Counted from the stretch's first letter, positions 45,178 through 54,497 are shown. The stretch is 64,000 bases of DNA from Bradyrhizobium sp. LMTR 3 (GCF_001693485.1 NZ_MAXC01000010.1:1-64000), one strand, 5' to 3'. Notes: generated by a model from the letters alone, not told the origin. Numbers and translations: made by a program.

Positions 45178-46239
45178 TTAGGACGTGATCGCCGGGCTGG
45201 TAGCTGCCGGCAGCCACAGCCGGTCACCAAAGAAGCGTTCGCGCAACAGCATCACGAGCGTGGCTCGCTTGTGCGGAAAATCGAAGTTTTTGATCTTTGC
45301 GAATCCCGAGACTTCCAGATTTCGGAGTTGCTGCGCATGCGCCGCCGCCGGCTCACCGACGATTCGTTGTGTTCGACAATCGTCCAGGAACATGTAGTGC
45401 ATCAGTGATGGCAGCCAGGCGCTGATATAGCGGCTCCCGCGATAGGCGTCCTCGCCGACGACGACATGCCAGCCGCGATCGTAATCGTCGGCATCGTAGA
45501 ACGGCGCGATACGATTCTCCTTGGCCCAGTAGAGCTCGAAATAGCCGAACGGCTCGTCGTCGAAGCAGCCGATGAGCGGCAGCATGTGCGGGTCCGCCAG
45601 GATGCCGGAGAGATAGCGCCGATGCTTTTCGAGATCGCCCGCTTCGTTCCAGAACGCGTCGACGCGGGGATCGTTCATCCACCGGTGCAGTAGATGCAGG
45701 TCACCGTCCGTGTTGGCGACGCGAAAGGAGATCACTTCGGCGAGCCAGGGTATGAAGCGGGCGTAGACCTTTCCAACAGGCTTTGGCGACCGTCGCGGAT
45801 GGCGCTTGCCGTCCGTCATGACGTGCAGTTGCGGCAATGGCGGCCGTTTCGCATTGACGAGCCAATTGTCCCGCCGCTGCATGATCAGTTCGGGAAGCAG
45901 CACGAGGTCTGCCCCCGCCGTGAGAGCGAGACCGTGGTTCATCAGCTCGCGCGCAAGCTCCACGCTGGCTGAATCCAGCACAAGCCGGTCAAGTGTCGGC
46001 CGCCATCCAAACGTGGCTTCGGCCGCCGCCGAAACCGCCGAGATCGCCAGTTGCGGATCGTCGGGTGTGGTCAATACCTTCAGATGATCGAGCCGTTCAT
46101 CGAGACGCAGGCGCATCACCGTCGTGATGCCCACGGCAATGCGGAGATCTCCCCCGCCGTCCTGAACGACGGTCATGGAAAAATCCGGTCCGATCGGGAA
46201 TGCGCGAGGCCCTGTCGCGGAGCTCGAAGCTTTGTTCAT
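45178..46239 (-). CDS. Siderophore N-acyltransferase, IucB/AlcB-like GNAT
   Basis: A 353-residue protein whose C-terminal half is the siderophore acetyltransferase fold (Acetyltransf_8). HRWMNDPRVDAFW near residue 184 and FGYFELYWAKE near 228 are the family signatures. It would acylate N5-hydroxyornithine to form the hydroxamate; the acyl group (acetyl, 3-hydroxybutyryl or other) cannot be told. The N-terminal 140 residues are less conserved. GAGGG precedes the ATG at 46239. It is co-transcribed with the hydroxylase gene, and an ICE-like site is about 110 bases upstream. Confidence 0.9.
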   Translation of the reverse strand: MNKASSSATGPRAFPIGPDFSMTVVQDGGGDLRIAVGITTVMRLRLDERLDHLKVLTTPDDPQLAISAVSAAAEATFGWRPTLDRLVLDSASVELARELMNHGLALTAGADLVLLPELIMQRRDNWLVNAKRPPLPQLHVMTDGKRHPRRSPKPVGKVYARFIPWLAEVISFRVANTDGDLHLLHRWMNDPRVDAFWNEAGDLEKHRRYLSGILADPHMLPLIGCFDDEPFGYFELYWAKENRIAPFYDADDYDRGWHVVVGEDAYRGSRYISAWLPSLMHYMFLDDCRTQRIVGEPAAAHAQQLRNLEVSGFAKIKNFDFPHKRATLVMLLRERFFGDRLWLPAATSPAITS

Positions 46240-46349
46240 CCGGCCCTCGCATCGCAAACGTGGTTGCTTGAAACAGCACGCGATCTTGACGCGCGCCTGC
46301 GATGTAAAGCACTCGCGTACAGGATGACAAGAAATGCAGGCACACGCAG

Positions 46350-46366
46350 TTTAGATTTCTTACAAA
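46350..46366. promoter_or_regulatory. Irr/ICE-like operator candidate 2
   Basis: TTTAGAT-TTC-TTACAAA agrees with the recalled consensus TTTAGAA-N3-TTCTAAA at 11 of 14 arm positions. It lies in the 229-base gap upstream of the acyltransferase-hydroxylase pair and downstream of the exporter gene. Confidence 0.45.
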
Positions 46367-46468
46367 TCCGACAAAGCGGCGTCGCCAAAGACATCGCACG
46401 CGTTCCCCTGCGCGCATCTCGAAAGAGCCAGAACTTCGACGCAAATCTTCCGAAAGAATAAAATAGCT

Positions 46469-48172
46469 CTAAAGAGAGGCGTCGGTTGGAACCGATGACG
46501 ACTTGATGATGTCATGGGCTCGCGCATCGCCCGCGACAATCTTTCCGTGCCGCAATCGCACCAGATGATCTGCCACACCGAAATAGCGGTCATCATGCGA
46601 GATCACGATGATCGTCTTGCCCATACGCTTCAGGTCCGGCAGCAGTTCCGTGTAGAAGATGTGCCGGAAGGCAGGGTCCTGATCGGCGGCCCACTCGTCG
46701 AACACGAGTACCGGCCTCTCCTCGAGCCAGGCATTCATCAGTGCCAGCCGCTTGCGTTGACCGGTCGACAAATCCGTCGTCGTAAACACGCCGTTCTCGA
46801 CCGAGACCTTGTGCGCGACCTCCAATCGCTCCAGATAGCGCTCCGCGACGTCAGGCACCATGCCCGCTCCCTGCAGAAGATCTTCGAACAGGTAATAGTC
46901 GGAAAAAATTGTCGTGAAGAGCTGCCGGTAATCATCCCGCGTTTCCGCTACGACAGGCAGACCGTCGCGAAGCAGCGCACCGCTCTGTGGCGCGTAGAGA
47001 CCCAACAGCAACTTGATCAGCGTGGTTTTTCCGCTACCGTTTTCACCGACAATGAAAACGATGTCCCCTTGGCGGACGTGCAGGTCAATCGGTCCGAGCA
47101 CGAAGGGGTTGCTGCCGGGCACTGCGCGGAAGCCGTACGATACGCCACGGAGCTCGATCGATTCGATCCTGCCTGATCCATCCGGCGCGGCCGGGGGCGC
47201 GGCCAGCAAGCCCTGCTCGGGCGTCGCGAACTGCTCCGAAAGCTCGGCGATCCGCTTCATCGCCACCTGCGCGCGGCCCAATGCCGGCAGGATGCCGATC
47301 ACCTGATCGATGGGCCCCCGCATATAGAGCAGCACCAGAACGAAGCCGCTGGAGACGGCGGCCGGGCTGTCGGGCCAGAGGAACGGACGCAAGGTCAGCG
47401 CGACGCCGATCACGACGAAGAACAACATCGTGCCCAACGCCCGCGCAGTCACAAAGAGGTTGATCGATTTGATCTGCACCGCGCTGATCCGGTCGACGGT
47501 GCGCTGAAGCTGGTCGACATAGACACGCTGACGGCGGGCGCGGTTCAGGCGCAGCTCCTTCGCGCCCTCGGCGATCGCGCGGTAGTGCTTCTGCAACTGG
47601 TCTTCGGAATCGCGGGCGACGTTGAAGCCCTGAACGCCGCGCGTTCGCGCATAGGCATGCGCGAGCGAGCCGAGGGCGATGACCAGCCCCGTGATCAGAA
47701 AAAGCGGCCACGACAGGACCGCCAGATAGACCATGCAGCCGAGCGTGATGACGACGGACACGAAGAAGGAGGAGAAGAAGAACGCGAAATCGCTGATGGT
47801 GTCGACGTCATGGGTGAGGACCGGAATCAATCGATGCGTCCGGTAGATTTCGAGCTGGTCGATCGGAGCTGCCAGAATTTTTGCGGCGAGCGACTTGCGC
47901 AGCTCGGCGATGATCCGCTGGCCAACATAGTTGGCGCTGATATCGGCGCCGATCGAGCCGATCAGGATCAAGAGACACAGGCCCGCAAACGCGAACAGCA
48001 ACGTTGCGACGTCGTCTTGCGACGCGTAAAGCCCGCGATTGACGACCGCGAGCAGCCCCGCAACGCTGGCGCCACCGACAACGCCGAGAACGGTGCCGCC
48101 CAGCACGATCGGCCAGTAGGGCCGCAGGAGATGCAGAATCTGCGCCGTCAGGCCGCTTCGTGGATTCATCAT
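46469..48172 (-). CDS. Cyclic peptide/siderophore export ABC transporter, PvdE/SyrD family
   Basis: A 567-residue half-transporter with six membrane segments fused to an ATPase. Walker A is GENGSGKTT near residue 375; the signature is the variant LSTGQRKRLAL near 467 and Walker B is VLVFDEWAADQDP near 486. Both variants mark the cyclic-peptide exporter family that moves peptide siderophores or precursors across the inner membrane. The start at 48172 (tandem ATG) places the first helix correctly, but its ribosome-binding site is weak; ATG at 48256 is an alternative. It is divergent from the SIP reductase gene across an ICE-like site. Confidence 0.92.
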   Translation of the reverse strand: MMNPRSGLTAQILHLLRPYWPIVLGGTVLGVVGGASVAGLLAVVNRGLYASQDDVATLLFAFAGLCLLILIGSIGADISANYVGQRIIAELRKSLAAKILAAPIDQLEIYRTHRLIPVLTHDVDTISDFAFFFSSFFVSVVITLGCMVYLAVLSWPLFLITGLVIALGSLAHAYARTRGVQGFNVARDSEDQLQKHYRAIAEGAKELRLNRARRQRVYVDQLQRTVDRISAVQIKSINLFVTARALGTMLFFVVIGVALTLRPFLWPDSPAAVSSGFVLVLLYMRGPIDQVIGILPALGRAQVAMKRIAELSEQFATPEQGLLAAPPAAPDGSGRIESIELRGVSYGFRAVPGSNPFVLGPIDLHVRQGDIVFIVGENGSGKTTLIKLLLGLYAPQSGALLRDGLPVVAETRDDYRQLFTTIFSDYYLFEDLLQGAGMVPDVAERYLERLEVAHKVSVENGVFTTTDLSTGQRKRLALMNAWLEERPVLVFDEWAADQDPAFRHIFYTELLPDLKRMGKTIIVISHDDRYFGVADHLVRLRHGKIVAGDARAHDIIKSSSVPTDASL

Positions 48173-48296
48173 GAGTGCCGCGCTGGAGTAGAGCTGAAGC
48201 GAACCTACACGGCCCGTCGTAGTACGAATAGACTTGCGGGAGTGATGCGAATACATGATGGCAGCATCGCTCTTCCAGCGCTTATTTTTCGGCCTC

Positions 48297-48313
48297 TTTC
48301 GATTGATTCTAAT
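48297..48313. promoter_or_regulatory. Irr/ICE-like operator candidate 3
   Basis: TTTCGAT-TGA-TTCTAAT agrees with the recalled consensus TTTAGAA-N3-TTCTAAA at 11 of 14 arm positions. It lies in the divergent promoter region between the exporter gene and the siderophore-interacting reductase gene. Confidence 0.5.
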
Positions 48314-48480
48314 TTGTGATCGGCAACGCGTTTAATAAAATGCGAGTAGTAGAGCCTTTGCGTCGCAGCCGGCGAGCGAGTAGGACATGGATCCACCAGG
48401 GACATGGATCCGGTGTCGAGCTGCGATATCCGGAAATCGAAGCGTGCGCAGGCCAGCATCGGGCAGGCCCGACTGGAGAA

Positions 48481-49548
48481 ATGACTTTGGATTCGCTTGT
48501 TTCCGAAACCCGCATTCCGATTGCTGATGCCGCCGGCCTTGCTGCCCGAATGATCGATCATCTTGCCGAGCATGATATCGCCTTCGAGGACCAAGGCGGC
48601 CTGATGGTGGCGAAGCTGCCGTTTGGAACCAGTTCGCTCGCCGTCGAGGCCGAGGCGCTCAAGATCCGCGTCGAGGCCAACGACAAGGGCAATCTGGAAA
48701 TGCTGCGCTCGGTCGTCGCTGCCCACGTCATCGAGTTCGCCGGCGATGAGCCGCCGACCATCGTCTGGTCCGGCCATGAATCCAACGGCGGCACGCTGGC
48801 CAACTTCCGCGAGGTGCGGCTGAAGGCAGCGATCGACCTGACGCCCCGCATGCGCCGGCTGACCTTCACCGGCGACGACATCGCCCGCTTCGTGAACGAC
48901 GATGAGCTGCACGTCCGCCTGTATTTTCCGCCGGAAGGCCTCGCCAAGCCTGAATGGCCGTGGCCCGCCCCCGACGGACGCATCCTGTGGCCGGAACCGG
49001 ACCGCAGGCCCGTCACCCGCTACTACACCATCCGCCGCATCGATCTGCAGGCTTGCGAGATCGATATCGATTTCGTGGTCCACGATCACGCCGGACCGGG
49101 CTCGGCATTCGCCCTCAATGCGCAAACCGGCGCCATTTGCGGCATGGCCGGCCCGCTCGGACGCAGCATTCGTCCGGCGCGCTGGTTGCTGCTGGCGGGC
49201 GACGAGACCGCCCTTCCCGCCATTGCGCGAATTCTCGAGACGCTGCCGGCGACAGCAACCGGTGAAGTCTTCATCGAAGTCGCCGACCGGCTTGAGCAGA
49301 TTCCGTTGATCGCGCCAGCCGGCGTATCGATCCAATGGCTGCATCGCGACGAGCGTCCGGCCGGGACGACGCAGCTATTGGTCGATGCCGTCAGGGACGT
49401 GCGATGGCCGGATCATCGCGAGGTTTTTGCATGGGTCGCATGCGAAGCGCAGGCGCTGAAGGCGCTGCGAAACCATCTGCGCGACGAGCGAAAGCTCGCC
49501 CGCGAGCAGCATCTTGCGGTCGCGTATTGGAGCCTGCGGCAGCCATGA
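48481..49548 (+). CDS. DUF2218/siderophore-interacting FAD reductase
   Basis: A 355-residue protein that would reduce imported ferric siderophore to release Fe(II). The first 90 residues (AARMIDHLAEHDIAFEDQGG, VEANDKGNLEMLRSVVAAHV) are a DUF2218 domain. The rest is a ViuB-like SIP domain: FAD-binding RPVTRYYTIRR near residue 175, then the NAD-type domain (LLLAGDETALPAIARIL) and the C-terminal AWVACEAQALKALRNHL. The ATG at 48481 follows GGAG with short spacing, so a nearby alternative start is possible. fhuC follows 70 bases downstream on the same strand. Confidence 0.92.
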   Translation: MTLDSLVSETRIPIADAAGLAARMIDHLAEHDIAFEDQGGLMVAKLPFGTSSLAVEAEALKIRVEANDKGNLEMLRSVVAAHVIEFAGDEPPTIVWSGHESNGGTLANFREVRLKAAIDLTPRMRRLTFTGDDIARFVNDDELHVRLYFPPEGLAKPEWPWPAPDGRILWPEPDRRPVTRYYTIRRIDLQACEIDIDFVVHDHAGPGSAFALNAQTGAICGMAGPLGRSIRPARWLLLAGDETALPAIARILETLPATATGEVFIEVADRLEQIPLIAPAGVSIQWLHRDERPAGTTQLLVDAVRDVRWPDHREVFAWVACEAQALKALRNHLRDERKLAREQHLAVAYWSLRQP

Positions 49549-49618
49549 CGTCCCTACACTTGCAGACCGACGGGACGACCTTGACCTCGCACCGCATTAT
49601 CGCCGCAGGCACTTTCTC

Positions 49619-50443
49619 ATGCACGTAGTTCGGCCAACCGAAATCGCGCAAGCCGCGCCCGATGCGGCCGCGCCCTTGTTCGAACTGGAGCAGGTGGAGT
49701 TCGCTGTGGCTGGCCGCGCGCTGCTCGAACCGCTCACCCTGTCGCTTCCCGCGCGCAGCGTCGTCGGCCTGATCGGGCACAACGGCTCCGGCAAATCGAC
49801 CTTGCTGAAGTTGCTGGCGCGGCAGCAGCCAAGCTCATCCGGCACGATCCGGTTCGAAGGCCGCACTTTGCGCGAATGGAGCGATCGGGAGTACGCCCGC
49901 AAGGTCGCCTATCTGCCGCAGCAGACGCCGCCAGCCGCCGGCATGCTGGTGAAGGAGCTGGTCGCGCTCGGGCGCTATCCCTGGCATGGCGCGCTTGGCC
50001 GGTTCGGCGACACTGATCGCGACAAGGTTGCGGAAGCCATGGCGCTGACCCACATCGAGCCGTTTGCGGATCGGCTGGTCGATACGCTGTCAGGCGGCGA
50101 GCGCCAGCGGGTCTGGATCGCCATGCTGGTTGCGCAGGATGCCGAATGCCTGCTGCTCGACGAGCCGACTTCGGCGCTCGACATTGCCCATCAGATCGAA
50201 GTGCTGTCGCTGGTGAAGCGGCTCGCGCGGGAGCGCAATCTCGGCGTGGTCGTCGTGCTCCATGATGTCAACATGGCGGCACGCTTCTGCAACGAGATCA
50301 TCGCCTTGCATTCGGGAAAGCTGATTTCGCGCGGGGCGCCGGACAAGATCATGACGCCGGCCGAACTCGAAACCATCTACGGCATTCCGATGGCCGTGAT
50401 GCCGTCTCCGGATCACAGCCATCTCATCAGCTTCGCACGGTAA
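49619..50443 (+). CDS. fhuC: Ferric siderophore ABC importer ATPase FhuC
   Basis: A 274-residue ATPase of the FhuC/FepC group with Walker A GHNGSGKST (near residue 52), signature LSGGERQRVWIAMLVAQ (near 157) and Walker B CLLLDEPTSALDI (near 177). It powers the FhuB-FhuD importer encoded on the opposite strand just beyond; the fhuC and fhuB stops face each other with 29 bases between. Pairing with a double-length FhuB suggests a hydroxamate substrate. Confidence 0.92.
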   Translation: MHVVRPTEIAQAAPDAAAPLFELEQVEFAVAGRALLEPLTLSLPARSVVGLIGHNGSGKSTLLKLLARQQPSSSGTIRFEGRTLREWSDREYARKVAYLPQQTPPAAGMLVKELVALGRYPWHGALGRFGDTDRDKVAEAMALTHIEPFADRLVDTLSGGERQRVWIAMLVAQDAECLLLDEPTSALDIAHQIEVLSLVKRLARERNLGVVVVLHDVNMAARFCNEIIALHSGKLISRGAPDKIMTPAELETIYGIPMAVMPSPDHSHLISFAR

Positions 50444-50472
50444 GATCACAAATCATTCCTCACCGTCTCGCG

Positions 50473-52479
50473 TCATCCGCGCTGCGGTCGCAACAGCCAC
50501 AGCAGATAGGGCCCGGCGAGCATCATCGCGAAAATGCCGGCCGGCATCTGGAACGGAAATATCACCATTCGCCCGGCCCAATCGGCTGACACCATCAGGA
50601 TGGCTCCGATCAGCGCGGCCAGCGCCGTCTGATGAAGCGCGCGCTGCGCCCCCATCATCCGCGCCATATGCGGCGCGATGAAACCGACCAGGCTCAATAA
50701 TCCAACCATCAGCGTCGCAGTCGCCGTCAGCAATGCGGTCAGCAGCATGATGATGATGCGGCTTCTCGCCATCGATACGCCGATCGAACGCGACGCCGCC
50801 GAGCCGAGCGGCAGAATATCGAGCCAGCGTGACAGCATCGGCACCATGATCAACAAAAGGGCCGCCGCGGCGGCCAGGACCCAGGCCTCGGCCGGACTGA
50901 TCTGATAGAGCGATCCGGTCAGCAACGACAGCAGCATGCCGATGCGCGGATCGCCGGTCGCCAGCGCCATGGCGATGATCGCGCCGAACGCCGCGCTCAT
51001 GGCGACACCAGCCAGCAGCACACGCTCCGGACTGAATTCGGACCGCCGGCTGAACAGCAGAACCAGCCCGAGCACGATGAAGGCTCCGATCCCGCCGCCC
51101 GCAATCTGCGCCACGCGCGTGTGGGAGGGAAGGAGATAGAGGAGAACGATCACGCCCATCGCGGCGCCGTAGCTGATCCCCATCACCTCTGGAGCCGCCA
51201 TCGGATTTCCGGTCATGCGCTGCAGCAGCGTGCCAGCCACCGCCAGCGTGGCCCCCGCGGCCAGGGCCGACACCACGCGCGGCCAGCGCCACGGCAGGAA
51301 TTCCTGGATGCCGGCGAGACCACTCCAGCTCCAGCCCTCGGCACCGACCCCGACTGCGAGCGCGACCCAGACCACGAACAACAGCAAGGCCAGACCAAAC
51401 AGGATCACCCGCCAGGGATGATCAAGACGTGGTGGAACGGATGGGATGAGGTTTCCGACCGGGGCTGCGGACCGTAGCCGCGGCAACAGCACCAGCAACA
51501 TGGGCGCGCCGATCAATGCCGTGGCTGCGCCGGCCGGCATCTCGCGATAGCCCGGCGGAATCAGCAGCACAAGCTCGTCTGCCAGCCACAGCAAGCCGGC
51601 GCCGCAGAGCGGCGCCCAAATCAGCCGATCGCGGAAACGCCGCGCGCCTGCAAGCATGGCAAGAGCCGGCCCGGTCAAACCGACAAAGCCCAATACGCCG
51701 ACCACGCTGACGACCGAAGCGCTGAGAGCGATCGCAATGCCAAGCGCGCAGACCCGCGCGCCCGTCAGACCGAGGCCGAGATTGCGCGCGGTCTCGTCGT
51801 CGAAGCCGAGCAAGGTCAGCGGGCGGACCATTGCCGCGATCAGCACGAACGAGATCAGAAACCGCGGCGCCAGGAACGCCGCATTGCTCCAGTCCTGCTG
51901 ATTGAGATAGCCCGCGCCCCAGATGAACAGGCCGATCAGGTAGTCATGGTTGAGCAACACCAGGGCCTGGGTCGTCACGGCGCAGTAGTAGCCCACGATC
52001 AACCCGGCCAGCACCAGCACGACCGGCGATAGCGCACGTTTCCAGGTGAGGCCGAACACGCACAGGAACGCAGCGAACCCGCCAACCAGCGCAATCCACT
52101 CGCGGCCCAAAGCGAGCAGCGATGGCGCCCACAAGGTCGTCACCGCCAGCGCGAGATAGGCGCCGTTCGAGACACCGAGCGTGGTCGGTTCGGCCAGCGG
52201 ATTACGCAGCACCTGCTGACAGACGGCGCCGGCAAGGCCCAATGCTGCGCCGGCCAATAGCGCCACCGCAATTCGCGGAAAGACGGTATAATGCACGAGC
52301 ATCTGCTGCGGATCGTTGATTTCAGGACGCCACAGCACTGGCAACCACGCGTTGACAGGCAGATATCCCGACAGATGCCGAAAGGTCAGCGCAGCCGCCG
52401 CCGCAAACAATAAGCCGATCAGTATCGCAGGATGCATCTCGATCCCGGATCGGGCGGGCAGCGCGTCAACCTTGTTCAT
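50473..52479 (-). CDS. fhuB: Ferric hydroxamate ABC permease FhuB, double length
   Basis: A 668-residue membrane protein formed of two FecCD-type halves in tandem, each with about ten membrane segments. The first half has VCQQVLRNPLAEPTTLGVSN and the second LLQRMTGNPMAAPEVMGISY, the paired family motif. This fused form is the FhuB type used for hydroxamate siderophores, in agreement with the biosynthetic genes nearby. CAGGAAAAC precedes the ATG at 52479, which overlaps the end of fhuD by 14 bases. Confidence 0.94.
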   Translation of the reverse strand: MNKVDALPARSGIEMHPAILIGLLFAAAAALTFRHLSGYLPVNAWLPVLWRPEINDPQQMLVHYTVFPRIAVALLAGAALGLAGAVCQQVLRNPLAEPTTLGVSNGAYLALAVTTLWAPSLLALGREWIALVGGFAAFLCVFGLTWKRALSPVVLVLAGLIVGYYCAVTTQALVLLNHDYLIGLFIWGAGYLNQQDWSNAAFLAPRFLISFVLIAAMVRPLTLLGFDDETARNLGLGLTGARVCALGIAIALSASVVSVVGVLGFVGLTGPALAMLAGARRFRDRLIWAPLCGAGLLWLADELVLLIPPGYREMPAGAATALIGAPMLLVLLPRLRSAAPVGNLIPSVPPRLDHPWRVILFGLALLLFVVWVALAVGVGAEGWSWSGLAGIQEFLPWRWPRVVSALAAGATLAVAGTLLQRMTGNPMAAPEVMGISYGAAMGVIVLLYLLPSHTRVAQIAGGGIGAFIVLGLVLLFSRRSEFSPERVLLAGVAMSAAFGAIIAMALATGDPRIGMLLSLLTGSLYQISPAEAWVLAAAAALLLIMVPMLSRWLDILPLGSAASRSIGVSMARSRIIIMLLTALLTATATLMVGLLSLVGFIAPHMARMMGAQRALHQTALAALIGAILMVSADWAGRMVIFPFQMPAGIFAMMLAGPYLLWLLRPQRG

Positions 52480-53401
52480 TGTTTTCCTGCGGCAAACGTT
52501 CGGCGAGAAGACGTGCGAAGCGTTCGGCCGCCGGCACGCCGCCATAGAAGAATTGATTTCCCAGCACCGTCAGCCGCCCCGAGCGGAGGAACGGCAAGGT
52601 CCGCAGCACCGGGCTTGCGTTGAGCAGGGCTTCAATATCGGCAACCCGCGAACTCATCAGAACCAGCCGCGCATCCGGAACCTTAGCGAGCACTTCAAGG
52701 CCGACGCTGGTATGTCCCCACGGACCGCTCTGGCCGGTCCAGGCATTCTTCAACCCGAACTGACTGAGGACTTCCTGGTAAAGGCTGTTCGGCCCGAACA
52801 CGAGCGCACGGTTGCGCGCGATTTCGCTGACGAGATACAGCGGCTTGTCGTTGCGACCGCGAAGCTGATCGCGGTAGCCGGTCATGGCGGCATCGAAGCG
52901 CGCCAGATAGGCCGCGCATGCCGCCTGCACACCGAGACGCTGGGCCAGCTCCATCGTCGAACTGCGCGCTGTTTCAAGCGGATGCCGGCCGGGCTTGAAA
53001 ATCGTGAAGACCTCGACCGGGGCAATCAGCTTGAGCCGGGGTATTGCGGCCGTGATGCTTGGATCGATGATGATAATATCGGGCGCAAAACTCTGCAGCA
53101 GTTCGAGATTTGGCTCCGAACGCAGGCCGATTTCCTGAACGCTTGACGGGACAGCCGGCTCGACGACGAGCCGGCTGTAACGCTCGATCTCCGGCACAAC
53201 CAGCGGCACGATGCCGAGCGCCAGTATAGTCTGCGCGCAAGCCCAGCCGAGCGCGGCGATGCGGGGGCCTCCTTGCGGTGCTGCGGCTTGAGCAAGCGCC
53301 ATCGGCCAGCCGCCTGCAAACACCCCTCCGCCGATGCCCGCGCCTGCCATCAGAAGCGCGCGGCGAGACAGCCTGTAATCGGAGAGTGAATTCTTGCTCA
53401 T
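52466..53401 (-). CDS. fhuD: Ferric siderophore-binding protein FhuD
   Basis: A 311-residue periplasmic binding protein with a twin-arginine-like leader (SRRALLMAGAGIGGGVFAGG). The mature part has PRIAALGWACAQTILALGIV and PDIIIIDPSI of the FhuD/FecB class, a long backbone helix in the middle and GGVPAAERFARLLAERL at the end. It hands ferric siderophore to FhuB. It follows the esterase gene by 91 bases on the same strand; this gap contains a palindrome and tandem repeats. Confidence 0.92.
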   Translation of the reverse strand: MSKNSLSDYRLSRRALLMAGAGIGGGVFAGGWPMALAQAAAPQGGPRIAALGWACAQTILALGIVPLVVPEIERYSRLVVEPAVPSSVQEIGLRSEPNLELLQSFAPDIIIIDPSITAAIPRLKLIAPVEVFTIFKPGRHPLETARSSTMELAQRLGVQAACAAYLARFDAAMTGYRDQLRGRNDKPLYLVSEIARNRALVFGPNSLYQEVLSQFGLKNAWTGQSGPWGHTSVGLEVLAKVPDARLVLMSSRVADIEALLNASPVLRTLPFLRSGRLTVLGNQFFYGGVPAAERFARLLAERLPQENNEQG

Positions 53402-53450
53402 GGGGTGCGGCTCGGGGACGGCTTGCGGCGAGGCTGCGAGAGACGGGAGT

Positions 53451-53467
53451 TATGACATACCGTCATA
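53451..53467. promoter_or_regulatory. Perfect palindrome upstream of fhuD
   Basis: TATGAC-ATACC-GTCATA is a perfect 6-bp inverted repeat with a 5-base spacer, about 50 bases before the fhuD start. Its size fits a dimeric repressor or activator site. It runs into the tandem repeat at 53463. No regulator can be assigned. Confidence 0.45.
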
Positions 53468-53500
53468 TGCCATACCTTCATATGCCATACCTTCATATGC
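53463..53500. repeat. Short tandem repeat, 15-base unit
   Basis: The unit TCATATGCCATACCT occurs at 53463-53477 and 53478-53492, followed by a partial third copy (TCATATGC) at 53493-53500; a degenerate copy may precede it. CATATG palindromes thus recur every 15 bases. The esterase stop codon lies in the last copy. Confidence 0.85.
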
Positions 53501-54497
53501 CCCGTCTTTCCATGCCCGGCCGCTGCCTTTCGCCTGCGGCGCGAAACGCGCCAGCCAGCGCCTGCCCGATCGCCGCCCGCGCCTGCAGGGCATCGGCCAC
53601 GACATTGCCCATGCGCAAGAACTCGTGGATCATGCCCGGATAGATCTGCAGGTCGACGGGAACGCCGGCGGCGCGGAGCCTTGCTGCGTAGTCGCGCCCT
53701 TCGTCCACCAAGGGATCGCATTCGGCAAGCACGATGAGCGCTGGGGGCAGTCCTGAGAGATCTTCCGCGGCCAGCGGCGCAAACCGCCAGTCGTCACGGT
53801 CTGAATCGTCGCGGAGATACTGCCGGAAGAACCAGTCGACGGTGCTGCGCTCCAGGAGATAACCGGAACCGTATCGCTCGTAGGAATTAGATGTTTGCCG
53901 GGAGCTCAGGCCGGGATAGGCAAGAACCTGAAGGACGGGCTGCGGCAGGTTTCGGTTCGCCCTTGCTTCGATGGCGAGCGCCGCGGCGAGCGTGCCGCCA
54001 GCGCTATCGCCGCCGACGGCCACGCGGTCGGCATCCAACCCCGCAGCAGACCCCTCACGGCCGATCCAGGCCAGCGCATCGACCGCATCCTCGAACGCGG
54101 TCGGAAACCTGTGCTCCGGCGCAAGCCGATAGCCGACCGATAGCACGGCGGCGCCGCTGTCTTCCGCAAGACCGCGGCACAATGGCTGATGTGAGTCCAG
54201 GCTTCCGACGACAAAGCCACCGCCGTGCATACAGAGAAGGACCGGCGCCGGATTGCGACGGCTCGGCTCCTGCTTCGCGTAGAGCCGCGCGTCGATCGTG
54301 GCTCCATCGCGCGTCGGCAGCGCGAGATGGCGCTCATACGCGAGCGCCGGCGGATCGACATCGAGCAACGGCGAGGATGCATCGAAATCAGCGCGTGCCT
54401 GTACGGCCGTCAGTTGCGGAAACGGAATGCGTGATCCGCTTTCGGTGCCAGCCTGCACCATCTCGAGCAGTGCGGCGATATCGGGATCAAGGCTCAT
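53493..54497 (-). CDS. Alpha/beta hydrolase, HSL-family esterase
   Basis: A 334-residue esterase of the hormone-sensitive lipase family. The oxyanion motif HGGGF is near residue 89, the nucleophile elbow GDSAGG near 161, the acid ECDPLVDEG near 255 and the histidine in GMIHEF near 287. There is no signal peptide, so it is cytoplasmic. Its ATG lies 9 bases after the NRPS stop region (a GTG start would overlap it), so it is in the NRPS operon. It may trim the siderophore, release iron from the imported complex, or edit the NRPS; none of these is shown. Confidence 0.88.
   Translation of the reverse strand: MSLDPDIAALLEMVQAGTESGSRIPFPQLTAVQARADFDASSPLLDVDPPALAYERHLALPTRDGATIDARLYAKQEPSRRNPAPVLLCMHGGGFVVGSLDSHQPLCRGLAEDSGAAVLSVGYRLAPEHRFPTAFEDAVDALAWIGREGSAAGLDADRVAVGGDSAGGTLAAALAIEARANRNLPQPVLQVLAYPGLSSRQTSNSYERYGSGYLLERSTVDWFFRQYLRDDSDRDDWRFAPLAAEDLSGLPPALIVLAECDPLVDEGRDYAARLRAAGVPVDLQIYPGMIHEFLRMGNVVADALQARAAIGQALAGAFRAAGERQRPGMERRGI

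Noticed and set aside
53463..53500. Short direct repeats considered as a CRISPR remnant
   Set aside because: The units are 15 bases and contiguous without spacers, and there are no cas genes.
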